A stretch of DNA of 64,000 nt from the NCBI RefSeq assembly GCF_900129765.1, contig NZ_FQWU01000001.1, positions 1,054,001 to 1,118,000 of the forward strand, written 5' to 3'. The notes below the pieces were generated by a model. The model worked only from the letters and a program-made list of their open reading frames with translations, was not told where the DNA came from and ran no database searches. The DNA comes from Massilia sp. CF038 (lineage in GTDB: Bacteria; Pseudomonadota; Gammaproteobacteria; Burkholderiales; Burkholderiaceae_D). Below, piece after piece: positions 8,811 through 17,295 of the stretch (its first letter is position 1; the number at the start of each line of letters is the position of its first letter). A program made the translations under genes and the position numbers.

Positions 8811-9544
8811 TGACCGACGATTCGATCCGCCTCGCCAAGCGCGTGGCCGAAATGATCCCATGCTCGCGCAACGAAGCCGAGCAGTATATTTCCGGTGGCT
8901 GGATCAGCGTGGACGGAGTGGTCGTAGAAGAGCCGGGCGCGCGCGTGCTCGATGACCAGGATGTGGTGATCCACGAGGACGCGACCCTGGCAGAAATTTT
9001 GCCGGTGACCATACTGCTGCATAAACCTGCCGGTTACAACGCAGGCGTCGGCAGCGATGGCACGGACGCCACCCAACTGCTGTCGGCCGAAACACTGCTG
9101 CCAGCCGATCATGGCAAGCAGCGCTTCCTGCGCCGCCATTTGTCCAAACTGACTCTGTGCTCGCCGCTTGATACCAAGGCCAGTGGCCTGGTGATCTATA
9201 CCCAGGACTTCCGCGTTGCGCGCAAACTGGTGGACGAGGGTAATCGGGTCGAACAGGAATTCATCGTTGAAGTCAGCGGCGACATCCGCGAAAACGGCTT
9301 GGCGCTGCTGAACCATGGCCTGCCGTTCAACGGCAAGCCGATCCCGCCCATGAAAGTGAGCTGGCAGAACGAGACGCGCTTGCGCTTTGCGCTCAAGGGC
9401 GTCAAGCCCGGGCAGCTGGAGCACATGTGCCGCATGGTCAACTTGAGCGTGGTCAGCATGAAGCGGATTCGCGTGGGCCGGGTGCCCATGGCCAGCCTGC
9501 CGGCAGGGCAGTGGCGCTATCTGCACGAATACGAGCGCTTCTGA
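8810..9544 (+). CDS. RNA pseudouridine synthase (RsuA/RluB/E/F family)
   Basis: An N-terminal S4 RNA-binding domain (RLAKRVAEMIPCSRNEAEQY, residues about 6-65) is followed by a pseudouridine synthase domain with the catalytic Asp in SPLDTKASGLVIYT and a C-terminal MCRMVNLSVVSMKRIRVG stretch typical of RluF. The product likely modifies a uridine in 23S rRNA or tRNA. RluF-like is the best guess, but the exact target cannot be fixed from sequence. The ATG overlaps the aldolase stop by one base. Confidence 0.88.
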   Translation: MTDDSIRLAKRVAEMIPCSRNEAEQYISGGWISVDGVVVEEPGARVLDDQDVVIHEDATLAEILPVTILLHKPAGYNAGVGSDGTDATQLLSAETLLPADHGKQRFLRRHLSKLTLCSPLDTKASGLVIYTQDFRVARKLVDEGNRVEQEFIVEVSGDIRENGLALLNHGLPFNGKPIPPMKVSWQNETRLRFALKGVKPGQLEHMCRMVNLSVVSMKRIRVGRVPMASLPAGQWRYLHEYERF

Positions 9545-9835
9545 TTATTTGTTCTTCTTCGCGTTGGTACTGAACGTGCGCGAATAAAATCCCGGGTCTT
9601 TTTTTGCTACCCAGCCGATAAAGGTCCGGATCTCCTCGTTCGCGCGCAAGGCTTCCCAGGTGTGATACGACTGGAGCAGCTCGCGCTCGGTGAACGCCGA
9701 GTGAATCTTCCGGTGACAGATCTTGTGCACCAAAAACTGCTCGGTCCCTTTGAATTTTTTCGGCACCAGATGATGCCGGTCGACGTTGATCGATCCCAGC
9801 ACACGGCCGCACAAAGGACAGGTTGCTTGTTCCAC
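9545..9835 (-). CDS. small HNH-nuclease-like protein
   Basis: The 96-residue protein has the treble-clef zinc pattern of HNH proteins: CPLCGR at residues 6-11, then DRHHLVPKKFKG and HKICHRKIHSAF, which supply the His/Asn/His-like metal and catalytic residues. It starts at GTG 9835 with GGAG six bases upstream. The stop abuts the stop of the convergent pseudouridine synthase with no spacer. Stand-alone HNH proteins of this size are common in these bacteria and their substrate is unknown. No partner gene suggests a restriction or intron role. Confidence 0.75.
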   Translation of the reverse strand: MEQATCPLCGRVLGSINVDRHHLVPKKFKGTEQFLVHKICHRKIHSAFTERELLQSYHTWEALRANEEIRTFIGWVAKKDPGFYSRTFSTNAKKNK

Positions 9836-9926
9836 AAAACGCTCCGGTTACAGATGCTTACTGCCTGAATTGGCAGGCGCCCTTACAATGCCGCCTGCAT
9901 TACTTCAATCAGATAAAGGCATCATA

Positions 9927-10637
9927 ATGAAATTCCAACATATTTGTGTTCTGGCCGTCGCTGCAATCGGCGCGCCTGCATTCGCCGCGGACGACCTGGA
10001 CAACATCGGCACGCTGACCCAGTCCGAATTCGCCAGCCTGGCCAAGGATCTGACCGGCGCCATCAGCTACAAGGGCGTGTCGCCGGCAGAGCCGCTGGGC
10101 GTGACCGGCTTCGATATCGGCGTTGAACTGACCTCGACCAAAATGAAGCATGGCGACATCTGGGAAAAGGCCGGCGCCGACAGCTCGACCGTCTACATCC
10201 CCAAAGTCCATGTGCACAAAGGTCTGCCTTACGGGATCGACATTGGCGCCAGTCTGGCCGCCGTGCCAGGTTCCGATATCAAGGTCGGTGGTGCGGAAAT
10301 CAAGTACGCCCTGATCGAAGGCGGCACTGCCACGCCGGCCGTGTCGGTACGTGGCGCCGTCACGCGCCTGTTCGGCGTGGACCAGATCGATGCCGATACG
10401 CGCAGCCTGGAGCTGACCGTATCGAAAGGCTTCCTCAACATGACGCCATACGGCGGCGTGGGCAAGGTGTGGGGCAAGCTGACCCCGAACGTGGCCAATC
10501 TGAGCAAGGAATCGCCCAATGCCACCAAGGTGTTCGCGGGCTTGAACTTCAGCCTGGGCTTTGGCAACCTGGCAGCTGAAGTCGACAAGACCGGCGACAA
10601 CAAGTCGGTCAGTGTGAAATTAGGCTTCCGCCTGTAA
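9927..10637 (+). CDS. exported protein, probable small outer-membrane beta barrel
   Basis: The 236-residue protein has a signal peptide (MKFQHICVLAVAAIGAPAFA, cleavage before ADDLD) and then alternating amphipathic strands ending in an aromatic-poor but barrel-like SVSVKLGFRL terminus. I do not recognise a specific family. The Gly-rich strands and C-terminal strand suggest an outer-membrane or beta-rich periplasmic protein. An earlier in-frame start at 9786 is unsupported because it overlaps the divergent HNH gene. Confidence 0.65.
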   Translation: MKFQHICVLAVAAIGAPAFAADDLDNIGTLTQSEFASLAKDLTGAISYKGVSPAEPLGVTGFDIGVELTSTKMKHGDIWEKAGADSSTVYIPKVHVHKGLPYGIDIGASLAAVPGSDIKVGGAEIKYALIEGGTATPAVSVRGAVTRLFGVDQIDADTRSLELTVSKGFLNMTPYGGVGKVWGKLTPNVANLSKESPNATKVFAGLNFSLGFGNLAAEVDKTGDNKSVSVKLGFRL

Positions 10638-10648
10638 TTTTGTATTGA

Positions 10649-10688
10649 AATCGGCAACATGGTTGGATTGCTCATTGTGTTGCCGATT
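10649..10688 (+). terminator. perfect 11-bp hairpin after the exported protein gene
   Basis: AATCGGCAACA at 10649-10659 pairs exactly with TGTTGCCGATT at 10678-10688 across an 18-nt loop. It begins 12 bp after the stop codon. There is no U-tract, so this is either a 3' stabilising hairpin or a weak terminator. Confidence 0.45.
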
Positions 10689-10770
10689 GTGTCGCAGAAA
10701 CGGGATATTGCTTGATCCTGTGCAACTGCGGCGGTAAGCTTGGGCAACGAGCTTATCCAGAGGAAGTCGC

Positions 10771-11391
10771 ATGAGTACAGAATGTCAAGGTTGCCCTGCC
10801 TGCGAGCCGCTGCGCGCGCAGCTGGCCGAAAAGGACAAGCAGATTGCTGCCATGTCCGAAATGATGCGGCATGACGTACTCACCGGCGTGCACAATCGCC
10901 GCAGTCTGGCTGAAATGGTGGACGACGAACTGCTGCGCTCCTCGCGCACAGGCCAGCCTTTCTGCTTCGCCGTGATTGGCGTCGATGGCATGAAGGACAT
11001 CAACGAGCGCTATGGCCGCCTAAAGGGCGACCTGGTCCTGCAGACCATTGCGCGCGAGTCGTGCCTGCTGCTGCGTACCCTCGACCGTTTTGGCCGCATT
11101 GACGAAGATACCTTCGGCATCATCCTGCCGGTCACCTGGCTGCACCAGGGCGTGCTCGCCATGAACCGCCTGAATGCCTTCATCGCCGGCTTTGACTGGA
11201 ACACGGTGACCGACGGCCGTACCGTTACCTTCTCGACCGGCCTGACTACCAATGCGCCGGCGGAAAAGGCCGAGGGCATGATTGAGCGTGCCCTCAAGGC
11301 CCTGGGCGAAGCCAAGGCCGTGGGCCCGAACAACATGCAGACGCTGGAGCAGGAACTGCCAGCGAGCCTGTTTGCCGCCATGGACGACTAA
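10771..11391 (+). CDS. degenerate GGDEF-domain protein
   Basis: The 206-residue soluble protein has a short N-terminal segment with CxxC-like cysteines (ECQGCPAC), a predicted coiled coil (about 12-32) and a GGDEF fold opening DVLTGVHNRRSL. The signature is RIDEDTF at 109-115 instead of RxGGDEF, so both glycines and the catalytic Glu are lost. Cyclic-di-GMP synthesis is therefore unlikely; it may bind nucleotide or act as a regulatory pseudo-enzyme. The ribosome site is AGAGGAAG before ATG 10771. It is convergent with the exosortase set. Confidence 0.85.
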   Translation: MSTECQGCPACEPLRAQLAEKDKQIAAMSEMMRHDVLTGVHNRRSLAEMVDDELLRSSRTGQPFCFAVIGVDGMKDINERYGRLKGDLVLQTIARESCLLLRTLDRFGRIDEDTFGIILPVTWLHQGVLAMNRLNAFIAGFDWNTVTDGRTVTFSTGLTTNAPAEKAEGMIERALKALGEAKAVGPNNMQTLEQELPASLFAAMDD

Positions 11392-11404
11392 GGGCGCGGC
11401 ACGC

Positions 11405-11920
11405 TTATTCGGTCTCGGTGTGGGCGACCGTCACGGCCCACCACGGGCCGCTGGTCTGCCCCATCTGCACCGCCCAGTACCAGGCCGATACATCACTCCA
11501 CTGTGCGCCCGCGCTGTCGACAATCCGCTCGCGCACCACCATCGTCGTGCCCTTTCGCGTAGCGCGAAAGCCGGACCAGCGCTGTTCGTTCTCTAGCGCG
11601 ATCGGCAGCGCCACCAGAGCATAGCCATTGGCCTTGAAGCAGTCGCTGGCCGGATGCAACTTGCGCGTGCCTTGCGCCACAAAGCGCAGGATGATTTCGC
11701 GCTTGCCATCGGTGAAGCGGCCCACGCGTCCGGGAAAATTCTGCTGGAACCGTTCTTCAATCGGTGACAGAGGCAATGCCGTGAGCGTGGCACCGTCGAA
11801 CTGCGCAGGCCAGCCGGGAAAGCCATCCTGCGCCGGCGCGGCGCGCGGCGGCGCCGCCAGCGGCGCAAGTGCAGCCAGCGCGCATAGCGCCACGAACAGG
11901 GAAATAGCCAGCCGCTTCAC
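11405..11920 (-). CDS. EpsI-like exosortase-associated protein
   Basis: The 171-residue protein has an N-terminal membrane anchor or signal (VKRLAISLFVALCALAALAP) and a periplasmic domain with the HPASDCFKANGY motif seen in EpsI/exosortase-C-terminal proteins. EpsI domains accompany exosortases and are thought to act in envelope polysaccharide or sorting steps, but their chemistry is not settled. It starts with GTG at 11920, whose bases overlap the exosortase stop (GTGA), so the two are translationally coupled. Confidence 0.75.
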   Translation of the reverse strand: MKRLAISLFVALCALAALAPLAAPPRAAPAQDGFPGWPAQFDGATLTALPLSPIEERFQQNFPGRVGRFTDGKREIILRFVAQGTRKLHPASDCFKANGYALVALPIALENEQRWSGFRATRKGTTMVVRERIVDSAGAQWSDVSAWYWAVQMGQTSGPWWAVTVAHTETE

Positions 11921-12714
11921 GGCGCACCCCGCGCAATCAGACGGACGCCGCCAAAGATCGTCAGCGCCGCTGCCACAAAACACACCACGCCAATGCCCTC
12001 GTGCGCGGCGGCGGGCAGGGGAATCAAACCTGATTCGGTATAGAACAAGGCGCAGGCGCGCATGGCGTTGGCCGCCACAATCACAATGCAGCTCCATGCG
12101 AGCGCCACGATCGCACGCGACATGTTCAGGCGCTGGCCAGCGGCCAGTGCGCACACAAGATACAAGCCAGCCCATAGCATCTTCACGCCGCTGCACGGTG
12201 CATCGATGGAAATGAGCTGAGTGCCCCATACCAGCGTGGCGCCGTCACGCACCACGCCAACGCCGCCCATGCGCAGCAGCGCAACCGAGACCGTGCCCGC
12301 CACAACGCGCATCGGGTAGCCAAGATAGAACTGCAGGCTCGCCGCCAGCGGTAGCGCCAGCATCGATAAAGCAAGCAGGGCCACGTCCAGCCGGCAGGCG
12401 CGCCGGTAGGCACTGGCCAGCGCTGCCAGTGCGGCTGCTGCCGGCACGGCGCCGATGGCAGGCGGCACGCCCATGGCAGTGGCCACGCCATACGCGGCCA
12501 GCAGCAGGGCGGGCAGGGCCAGCGGCCAGCGCACGGGCGTGGTTGCAGGCGAACGCCAGACCAGCAGTGCTGCCGTTGCCGCTGCAAGCAGGCTGGCCGA
12601 GTCGTTCGAGGCGTCCATGCTGCCCTTGATGAACCAGTCCAGCACCGGCCAGCACGCGATGCCAGTCGCAATGGTCAGCAGCGCGAATGGCGATGGTGTC
12701 AATGGCAGCTTCAT
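11917..12714 (-). CDS. exosortase/archaeosortase-family transpeptidase
   Basis: This 265-residue multi-pass membrane protein shows the exosortase catalytic triad: C174 in DAPCSGVKML, R219 in NAMRAC and H238 in AAAHEG. Exosortases cleave PEP-CTERM tails from exported proteins in the inner membrane. The gene is sandwiched by 4-bp overlaps between a PEP-CTERM protein gene and an EpsI-like gene, so the neighbour is very likely its dedicated substrate. The subtype (Xrt letter) cannot be assigned by eye. Confidence 0.88.
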   Translation of the reverse strand: MKLPLTPSPFALLTIATGIACWPVLDWFIKGSMDASNDSASLLAAATAALLVWRSPATTPVRWPLALPALLLAAYGVATAMGVPPAIGAVPAAAALAALASAYRRACRLDVALLALSMLALPLAASLQFYLGYPMRVVAGTVSVALLRMGGVGVVRDGATLVWGTQLISIDAPCSGVKMLWAGLYLVCALAAGQRLNMSRAIVALAWSCIVIVAANAMRACALFYTESGLIPLPAAAHEGIGVVCFVAAALTIFGGVRLIARGAP

Positions 12715-15056
12715 GCGCGTCGACGGCGGTAGGCCTGCGCTGCCAGCAGCATCAGCACCACGGCCAGCATGGCCCAGGTCTCCGGCTCAGGGATGGTTGG
12801 CACCGAGCCTGGCGGCACCGGCTGCAACCCGGCCTGATCGTACTGCGCTTGCGTCTCCAGTACCACCGCGCCCGATACCGAGGTCACCAGCTGATAGTGG
12901 TTGGCCATCGTCACGGCAGCATCGCGGCTGGCAGGATCTGTGGCCAGCTGGCGGACCTGGTCGGCGGCCCACAGGCGCGCCAGATGGCCGGAGGTGAGCG
13001 CTTCGTTGCTCATGGGGCGCGTTGGTTGGCGCTCGCGCGTCAATTGCCAGTTCTGGGCGCCCGGCTGCCAGCGTGCCAGCAAATCCATCAGCGCGGCCGC
13101 GCCATGGCCGCTGGCGTGCACATTCGCGGCCAGGTGGTCCGCTTCCATGCGGTTGGCAATGGCATTCGCGCCGGGCGCGGCCTGCAGATCGTAGAGCGCG
13201 GCCTGAAGCGGGCGCCGGGCCAGCGACTGCATCAGCAATTCGGTTGCAGTGCCGGTTTCCGGCTGGGCGCCGTGGAGCCAGACGATGGCGCTGTCCTCAT
13301 CGGCGCCAAGCCATTCCCAGGCCTTGGCCAGCGCCGCGCTGTTATCGCGTCCACCTTTGAATGCTAGGCCGTTCAGGAATGCGCGCGTGGCGCTGCTATC
13401 CTTGGGCTGGTGTTCGAAGACGAGCGGCGTGTCGTCATCCGCAAACACCAGCAGCAGCTTGGTCGCTGACGGGATCCGGTCAAGAGCCGCCAGCAGTTGT
13501 GCGCGGCTGTTTGCCATGGAAACAGAGCCGTCGATGACCAGCGCCACGCGGCGCGGCGCCTGGGCCGCCGCGGCGACGATGGTTTGCACGATCATCGTGT
13601 TCTTGTCTCCCTTTTCATCGCGGCTCCAGGCGGTGGTGTTGGGCTGCGGCCGGCGCACGGCGATGATGGCGTCGGCTGCGCCGGCATCGAGGCTCGTGAG
13701 ATCGCCACGCACGGCGAACAGGCCGGGCTTGACTGCCTCGGCACGTAGCGGTCCGCTCGACTCCAATGGCGCTGCCGATTCAAACCACACAGTGTGCCGC
13801 AGGGCGGGAGTGACGCCGAAATTGCGTTCGACGATCAGCGGCAGCGGCAGGCTGGCACGCTGCAGGCTATCAATCTGCATCGGCGTAGTAATGCCGATCC
13901 GGATTTTCATATTGCCCCCCGATGGAATCGGGAACATCTGTATCAGTACCCGTCCGGGACCGGCAGTGGTCACCAGCAGCGGATCGCGCTGGGCCTTTAC
14001 CACGCTCTGGTAGGCTGCGCGCACCTGGCCGCGTGCGCCAAATGCCGCTTCGCGCTCTTCGTCGCCCACCCACAGCGTGGCACGCGAGACCACGGCGCCC
14101 GGTGGCAACAGCAGTTCGGCGCGGCCTTCCTGCTGGCTGTCCGATTCGTTATGCAGCGTCATGGTCCATTCCAGATAGCCCAGCGCGGAATATGCGTCGA
14201 CCGAACCATCAATGCGCGAGCTTTCCAGGCGCACGCCAGTTGCTGCCCGTCCGACTTTGTCACCGCCGCGGTCAGCATCGAACATGGCGCGTCCGAAGCG
14301 GGCGCGCTCCGGCGGCGCTGCATGGCTGCTGAAACTGGTGCCAGTCACTTTAAAGAAGATGGTGCGCGCCTGGTTACCGTCAAAAGTGGAATGCAGATCC
14401 AGCAGGGCACCCACGATGCCGCCCATGCTGGCGGACTGTGGATAGCAAAACTGAAGCAGGACATCTTCGGAGCCGACCGCACGCAGCCAGTGCACGCCGC
14501 GCACCTGGTTTTCAGGCGCCTCCGAGGTGGCCATCTGCATGCCGATACGCGTTAGCACGGCGGGTGCATCGATCGCCAGCATGACGGTGAGGGCAAGCGC
14601 CAGGCCAGCCCAGACGCTGGGCAGACGGCCGCCTGCCCGCCGTACATGCTGGCGCGCCAGCAAGGCCGCCGCCAGCGACAGTGCAGGGGCGAGCAACAGC
14701 AAGCCGATGCCGACCAGAATAATCAGCAGCACCCCGATGGGCAGCAGCGGCAGGAACAGCACCGTGTAAATCATGGACACGCCAGTGGCAAAGGCATGCA
14801 GCCAGCCCCAGCCCCAGGCCAGGCGGTCGCCGTTGTGGACGGACAGTATCAAGGCCAGGTTTGCCAGTGGCACTGTGCAAATCAAGAGGTAATGAAACCC
14901 CGTCGGCACGGGATCCATGGTGCTGTGCTGGAGAAATTCAGTCCCAGCCTGAACAAGCATGGCAATGATGGGCAAAATAATGCCGGCAAGGACGATGAAG
15001 GTGGTCTTCAAGCCCTGAAAGCGGGAGGGGGGCGGCAACGCCGTGTCGTCATGCAT
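12711..15056 (-). CDS. VIT/vWA integral membrane protein with PEP-CTERM tail
   Basis: The 781-residue protein has five N-terminal membrane segments (about 17-38, 55-75, 82-104, 105-130 and 147-165). A vault/inter-alpha-trypsin-like (VIT) domain follows at about 275-400. A von Willebrand A domain has the MIDAS motif DGSVS at 509-513. The C-terminal sorting tail is IPEPETWAM from 755, a hydrophobic helix and RRRR. It resembles the VIT-containing PEP-CTERM membrane proteins paired with variant exosortases. The ATG is overlapped from the other side by no gene; the stop overlaps the exosortase ATG. Confidence 0.88.
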   Translation of the reverse strand: MHDDTALPPPSRFQGLKTTFIVLAGIILPIIAMLVQAGTEFLQHSTMDPVPTGFHYLLICTVPLANLALILSVHNGDRLAWGWGWLHAFATGVSMIYTVLFLPLLPIGVLLIILVGIGLLLLAPALSLAAALLARQHVRRAGGRLPSVWAGLALALTVMLAIDAPAVLTRIGMQMATSEAPENQVRGVHWLRAVGSEDVLLQFCYPQSASMGGIVGALLDLHSTFDGNQARTIFFKVTGTSFSSHAAPPERARFGRAMFDADRGGDKVGRAATGVRLESSRIDGSVDAYSALGYLEWTMTLHNESDSQQEGRAELLLPPGAVVSRATLWVGDEEREAAFGARGQVRAAYQSVVKAQRDPLLVTTAGPGRVLIQMFPIPSGGNMKIRIGITTPMQIDSLQRASLPLPLIVERNFGVTPALRHTVWFESAAPLESSGPLRAEAVKPGLFAVRGDLTSLDAGAADAIIAVRRPQPNTTAWSRDEKGDKNTMIVQTIVAAAAQAPRRVALVIDGSVSMANSRAQLLAALDRIPSATKLLLVFADDDTPLVFEHQPKDSSATRAFLNGLAFKGGRDNSAALAKAWEWLGADEDSAIVWLHGAQPETGTATELLMQSLARRPLQAALYDLQAAPGANAIANRMEADHLAANVHASGHGAAALMDLLARWQPGAQNWQLTRERQPTRPMSNEALTSGHLARLWAADQVRQLATDPASRDAAVTMANHYQLVTSVSGAVVLETQAQYDQAGLQPVPPGSVPTIPEPETWAMLAVVLMLLAAQAYRRRRA

Positions 15057-15139
15057 CGTGATTCCTGTCTCCTGTGAAGGAAACGATGTTAAGGAATCAA
15101 TGTGAAGCGGGCATGCGTTCTGTGTGCGTTACAGAAACT

Positions 15140-15667
15140 TTAAGCGGCGGCCTTGGTCTTCTTTTCCGGCTTGGGCAGCGAAATCAGGCGGGTGCCAGCC
15201 AGCCGGTCGTGCAGAAACTGGCGGTCCTTGTCGAACAAAGCCGTCATGGCCCAGCCGAGGATGCCGACGCCAAGCAGGGCAGCGGTCTGGCCACGCGTCA
15301 GGTGACGCGCGTAGCTGCCGGCCAGTGCAGGCAGAATCCAGCCCCAGGCCAGCACATATCGGATGATGGCGTTTTTAAGTGGCACTTTTGCATGGCCCAG
15401 CATGACGATCTTGATGCGCCAGGTTTTCATGGCCAGCGTGAAGCCGCTGCCGGTCCAGGCGTGGATGAAATACGCGCCCACGACCAGGAACAAGGTGATC
15501 TGGCGACCATAGAACAGCAACGTTTCATTGTGGAACGGCGTCGCGATCAAGACAAACACAAGCATGCCGAATGCCGACACAGCCGTGACCAGAAAGGCTT
15601 CATAAACCAGGCTGATCAAACGGCGTTTCAGGGAAGGTGTGGGAAGTTGCGACGTACTATTTTGCAT
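15140..15667 (-). CDS. RDD-family membrane protein
   Basis: The 175-residue protein begins MQNSTSQLPTPSLKRRLISL and has an RDD domain: the first Arg in KRRLISLVYE, a WTGSGFTLAMKTWRIKIV stretch and FDKDRQFLHDRLAGTRL near the end, with about four membrane helices. RDD proteins are often transporters or membrane-stress factors, but the role here is not known. It overlaps the DUF3106 gene by 11 bp and is the last gene of the sigma-factor cassette. Confidence 0.85.
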   Translation of the reverse strand: MQNSTSQLPTPSLKRRLISLVYEAFLVTAVSAFGMLVFVLIATPFHNETLLFYGRQITLFLVVGAYFIHAWTGSGFTLAMKTWRIKIVMLGHAKVPLKNAIIRYVLAWGWILPALAGSYARHLTRGQTAALLGVGILGWAMTALFDKDRQFLHDRLAGTRLISLPKPEKKTKAAA

Positions 15668-16340
15668 TGGGAACAGGTACTGCCGGCGCGGCCGGTGGAG
15701 GTGGAATGACAGCGGGCGTGGCGGCACCTGGAACGCAGCTTGGGCCAACCGGATTGGCGTTGCGCACGGTGCCGGCCGGGCACTGGATCTTTTTGATCGG
15801 GGCAATCGCCTTAGGCTGGGTCTTCGGCGGCAGCGCCGTGACCGGCTGCTTCTGTTTTTTGACGGCGGCATCAGCGGCCAGCTTGCGTTTTTGTTCTTCC
15901 GGCAATTGCTGGTACTGCTCCCACTGGGATGCTTTTTCCGTCTTGTCGATCTTTTTGCTCAGAGTATAGTTCTCGCGCGCGACGCGGCGCTCTTCCGGAC
16001 TGAGCCGCGTCCAGGCGCGCATGCGGTCCTGCACGCGCACTTGCTCATCCGGCTTCATCGACGAATAGCGATTGGCAATATCGATCCACTTGGCCTTGCG
16101 CGCGCTGTCGAGGCGGTCCCATTCGAGCTTGAGCGGGTCGAGCGCCAGCTTTTGCGGGGCGCTCAATTCTTTCCAAAGGGGTTTGTCGGTCAGGACGGGC
16201 ATGGCCGCAGGCGTTGCGGCGGTCTTGGTGACGGGCTGGGCCGCGGGCGCAGGGGCAGATGCAGGCACTTGCGCCAGCGCCAGGGCGGCCAGCCCCAGAA
16301 TGACCAGGCCAGTGGCGATTTTGAAGCGACCGCCCGTCAT
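15657..16340 (-). CDS. DUF3106 exported protein
   Basis: A signal peptide (residues 1-23, ending LALAQ) is followed by an Ala/Pro-rich linker and a helical DUF3106 region (LWKELSAPQKLALDPLKLEW, RYSSMKPDEQVRVQDRM, WTRLSPEERRVARENY), then a Lys/Pro-rich tail with two cysteines. The repeated L-P/E-R motifs resemble periplasmic helical-repeat stress proteins. Function is unknown. It overlaps DUF3619 by 4 bp and is conserved in this order in Burkholderiales. Confidence 0.85.
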   Translation of the reverse strand: MTGGRFKIATGLVILGLAALALAQVPASAPAPAAQPVTKTAATPAAMPVLTDKPLWKELSAPQKLALDPLKLEWDRLDSARKAKWIDIANRYSSMKPDEQVRVQDRMRAWTRLSPEERRVARENYTLSKKIDKTEKASQWEQYQQLPEEQKRKLAADAAVKKQKQPVTALPPKTQPKAIAPIKKIQCPAGTVRNANPVGPSCVPGAATPAVIPPPPAAPAVPVPNAK

Positions 16341-16729
16341 TGTGCGCGTTGCTCGAGGTAAGCGTTAAAGCCTTCGTCCAGATACGCGGTCAGCGGCAAT
16401 TCATCGGACAGTACTTCCGCGTCCAGTTCAGCCACTTCGGCAATACGCTGCTGTTCTTCATACTGGTAAATACCCGCCAGGCCAGCGACCAGGGCCAGCA
16501 GCGGCACAATGGCGCTCATGCGGCCAAGGAAGGAAAACGAGAAGAAGGCGCCGATCTGGCCCGCCAGCTGACCCGTGGCAACCAGCACGGGACGATGCGG
16601 TTTTTTACGCGCGACGGCGGCCTTGCGTGCAGAAGCGAGACGATCCGCTGTCGATGCAGGAAGATGGTCGAGGTGTTCGTTGAGTGCGTGGCGTACTTTG
16701 TACGCGAAATTGAGGTCGTCGGCGTTCAT
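16337..16729 (-). CDS. DUF3619 membrane protein, possible anti-sigma factor
   Basis: The 130-residue protein has a cytoplasmic N-terminus (MNADDLNFAYKVRHALNEHL), one membrane helix at about 72-88 and an acidic periplasmic tail. Its position directly after an ECF-type sigma factor, with 4-bp overlap, and its one-helix topology suggest an anti-sigma role. That role is inference from context; no zinc-binding anti-sigma motif is visible. Confidence 0.8.
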   Translation of the reverse strand: MNADDLNFAYKVRHALNEHLDHLPASTADRLASARKAAVARKKPHRPVLVATGQLAGQIGAFFSFSFLGRMSAIVPLLALVAGLAGIYQYEEQQRIAEVAELDAEVLSDELPLTAYLDEGFNAYLEQRAQ

Positions 16730-17295
16730 AATGTAATTCCCTTGGCTTTCAGCGATTCAGCGAGGGCGTGGGTTGCACGCGAGCAGTGCGTCTTGACGCT
16801 ACCTTCCGAACATCCCATTGCTTCGGCTGTTTCAGCCACGTCCATGTCTTGCCAGTAACGCATGAGGAAGGCTTCCCGTTGACGCGCCGGCAGCTTTTGT
16901 ATCTCGGCGTCGATCAAACTGAGCGTTTGCATGCGCTCGATCTGGTCGGCACTCGATTCAGCCGCCGCGGAACCTTCTTCCGCTTCGTACGATTCGAGTA
17001 TATCAAACTCCTCGCCCTCATTTTCGCGCTTGCCCATGCCGCCAAACAGGCTGACCCAGGTGTTGCGTACTTTCTCGCGGCGGAAATAGTCGAGGATGGT
17101 GTTCTGCAAAATGCGCTGAAACAGCATCGGCAGTTCGGCCACGGGTTTGTCGCCGTATTTTTCGGCGAGCTTGATCATCGCGTCCTGCACGATATCGAGT
17201 GCGGACTCGTCCTTGCGCACAGCGTAAGCTGCCTGCTTGAAGGCGCGCCGTTCCACACTTTCGAGGAAATCGGATAGTTCTTTGTCTGTGGCCAT
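16726..17295 (-). CDS. ECF-type RNA polymerase sigma factor
   Basis: The 189-residue protein has region 2 (AVRKDESALDIVQDAMIKLA with FQRILQNTILDYFRREK) and region 4 (LPARQREAFLMRYWQDMDVA, then GCSEGSVKTHCSRA helix-turn-helix). A 40-residue acidic linker (GEEFDILESYEAEEGS) separates them. ATG 17295 is used instead of a TTG at 17343. It leads a four-gene overlapping operon with DUF3619, DUF3106 and RDD and probably controls an envelope regulon including itself. Confidence 0.9.
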   Translation of the reverse strand: MATDKELSDFLESVERRAFKQAAYAVRKDESALDIVQDAMIKLAEKYGDKPVAELPMLFQRILQNTILDYFRREKVRNTWVSLFGGMGKRENEGEEFDILESYEAEEGSAAAESSADQIERMQTLSLIDAEIQKLPARQREAFLMRYWQDMDVAETAEAMGCSEGSVKTHCSRATHALAESLKAKGITL

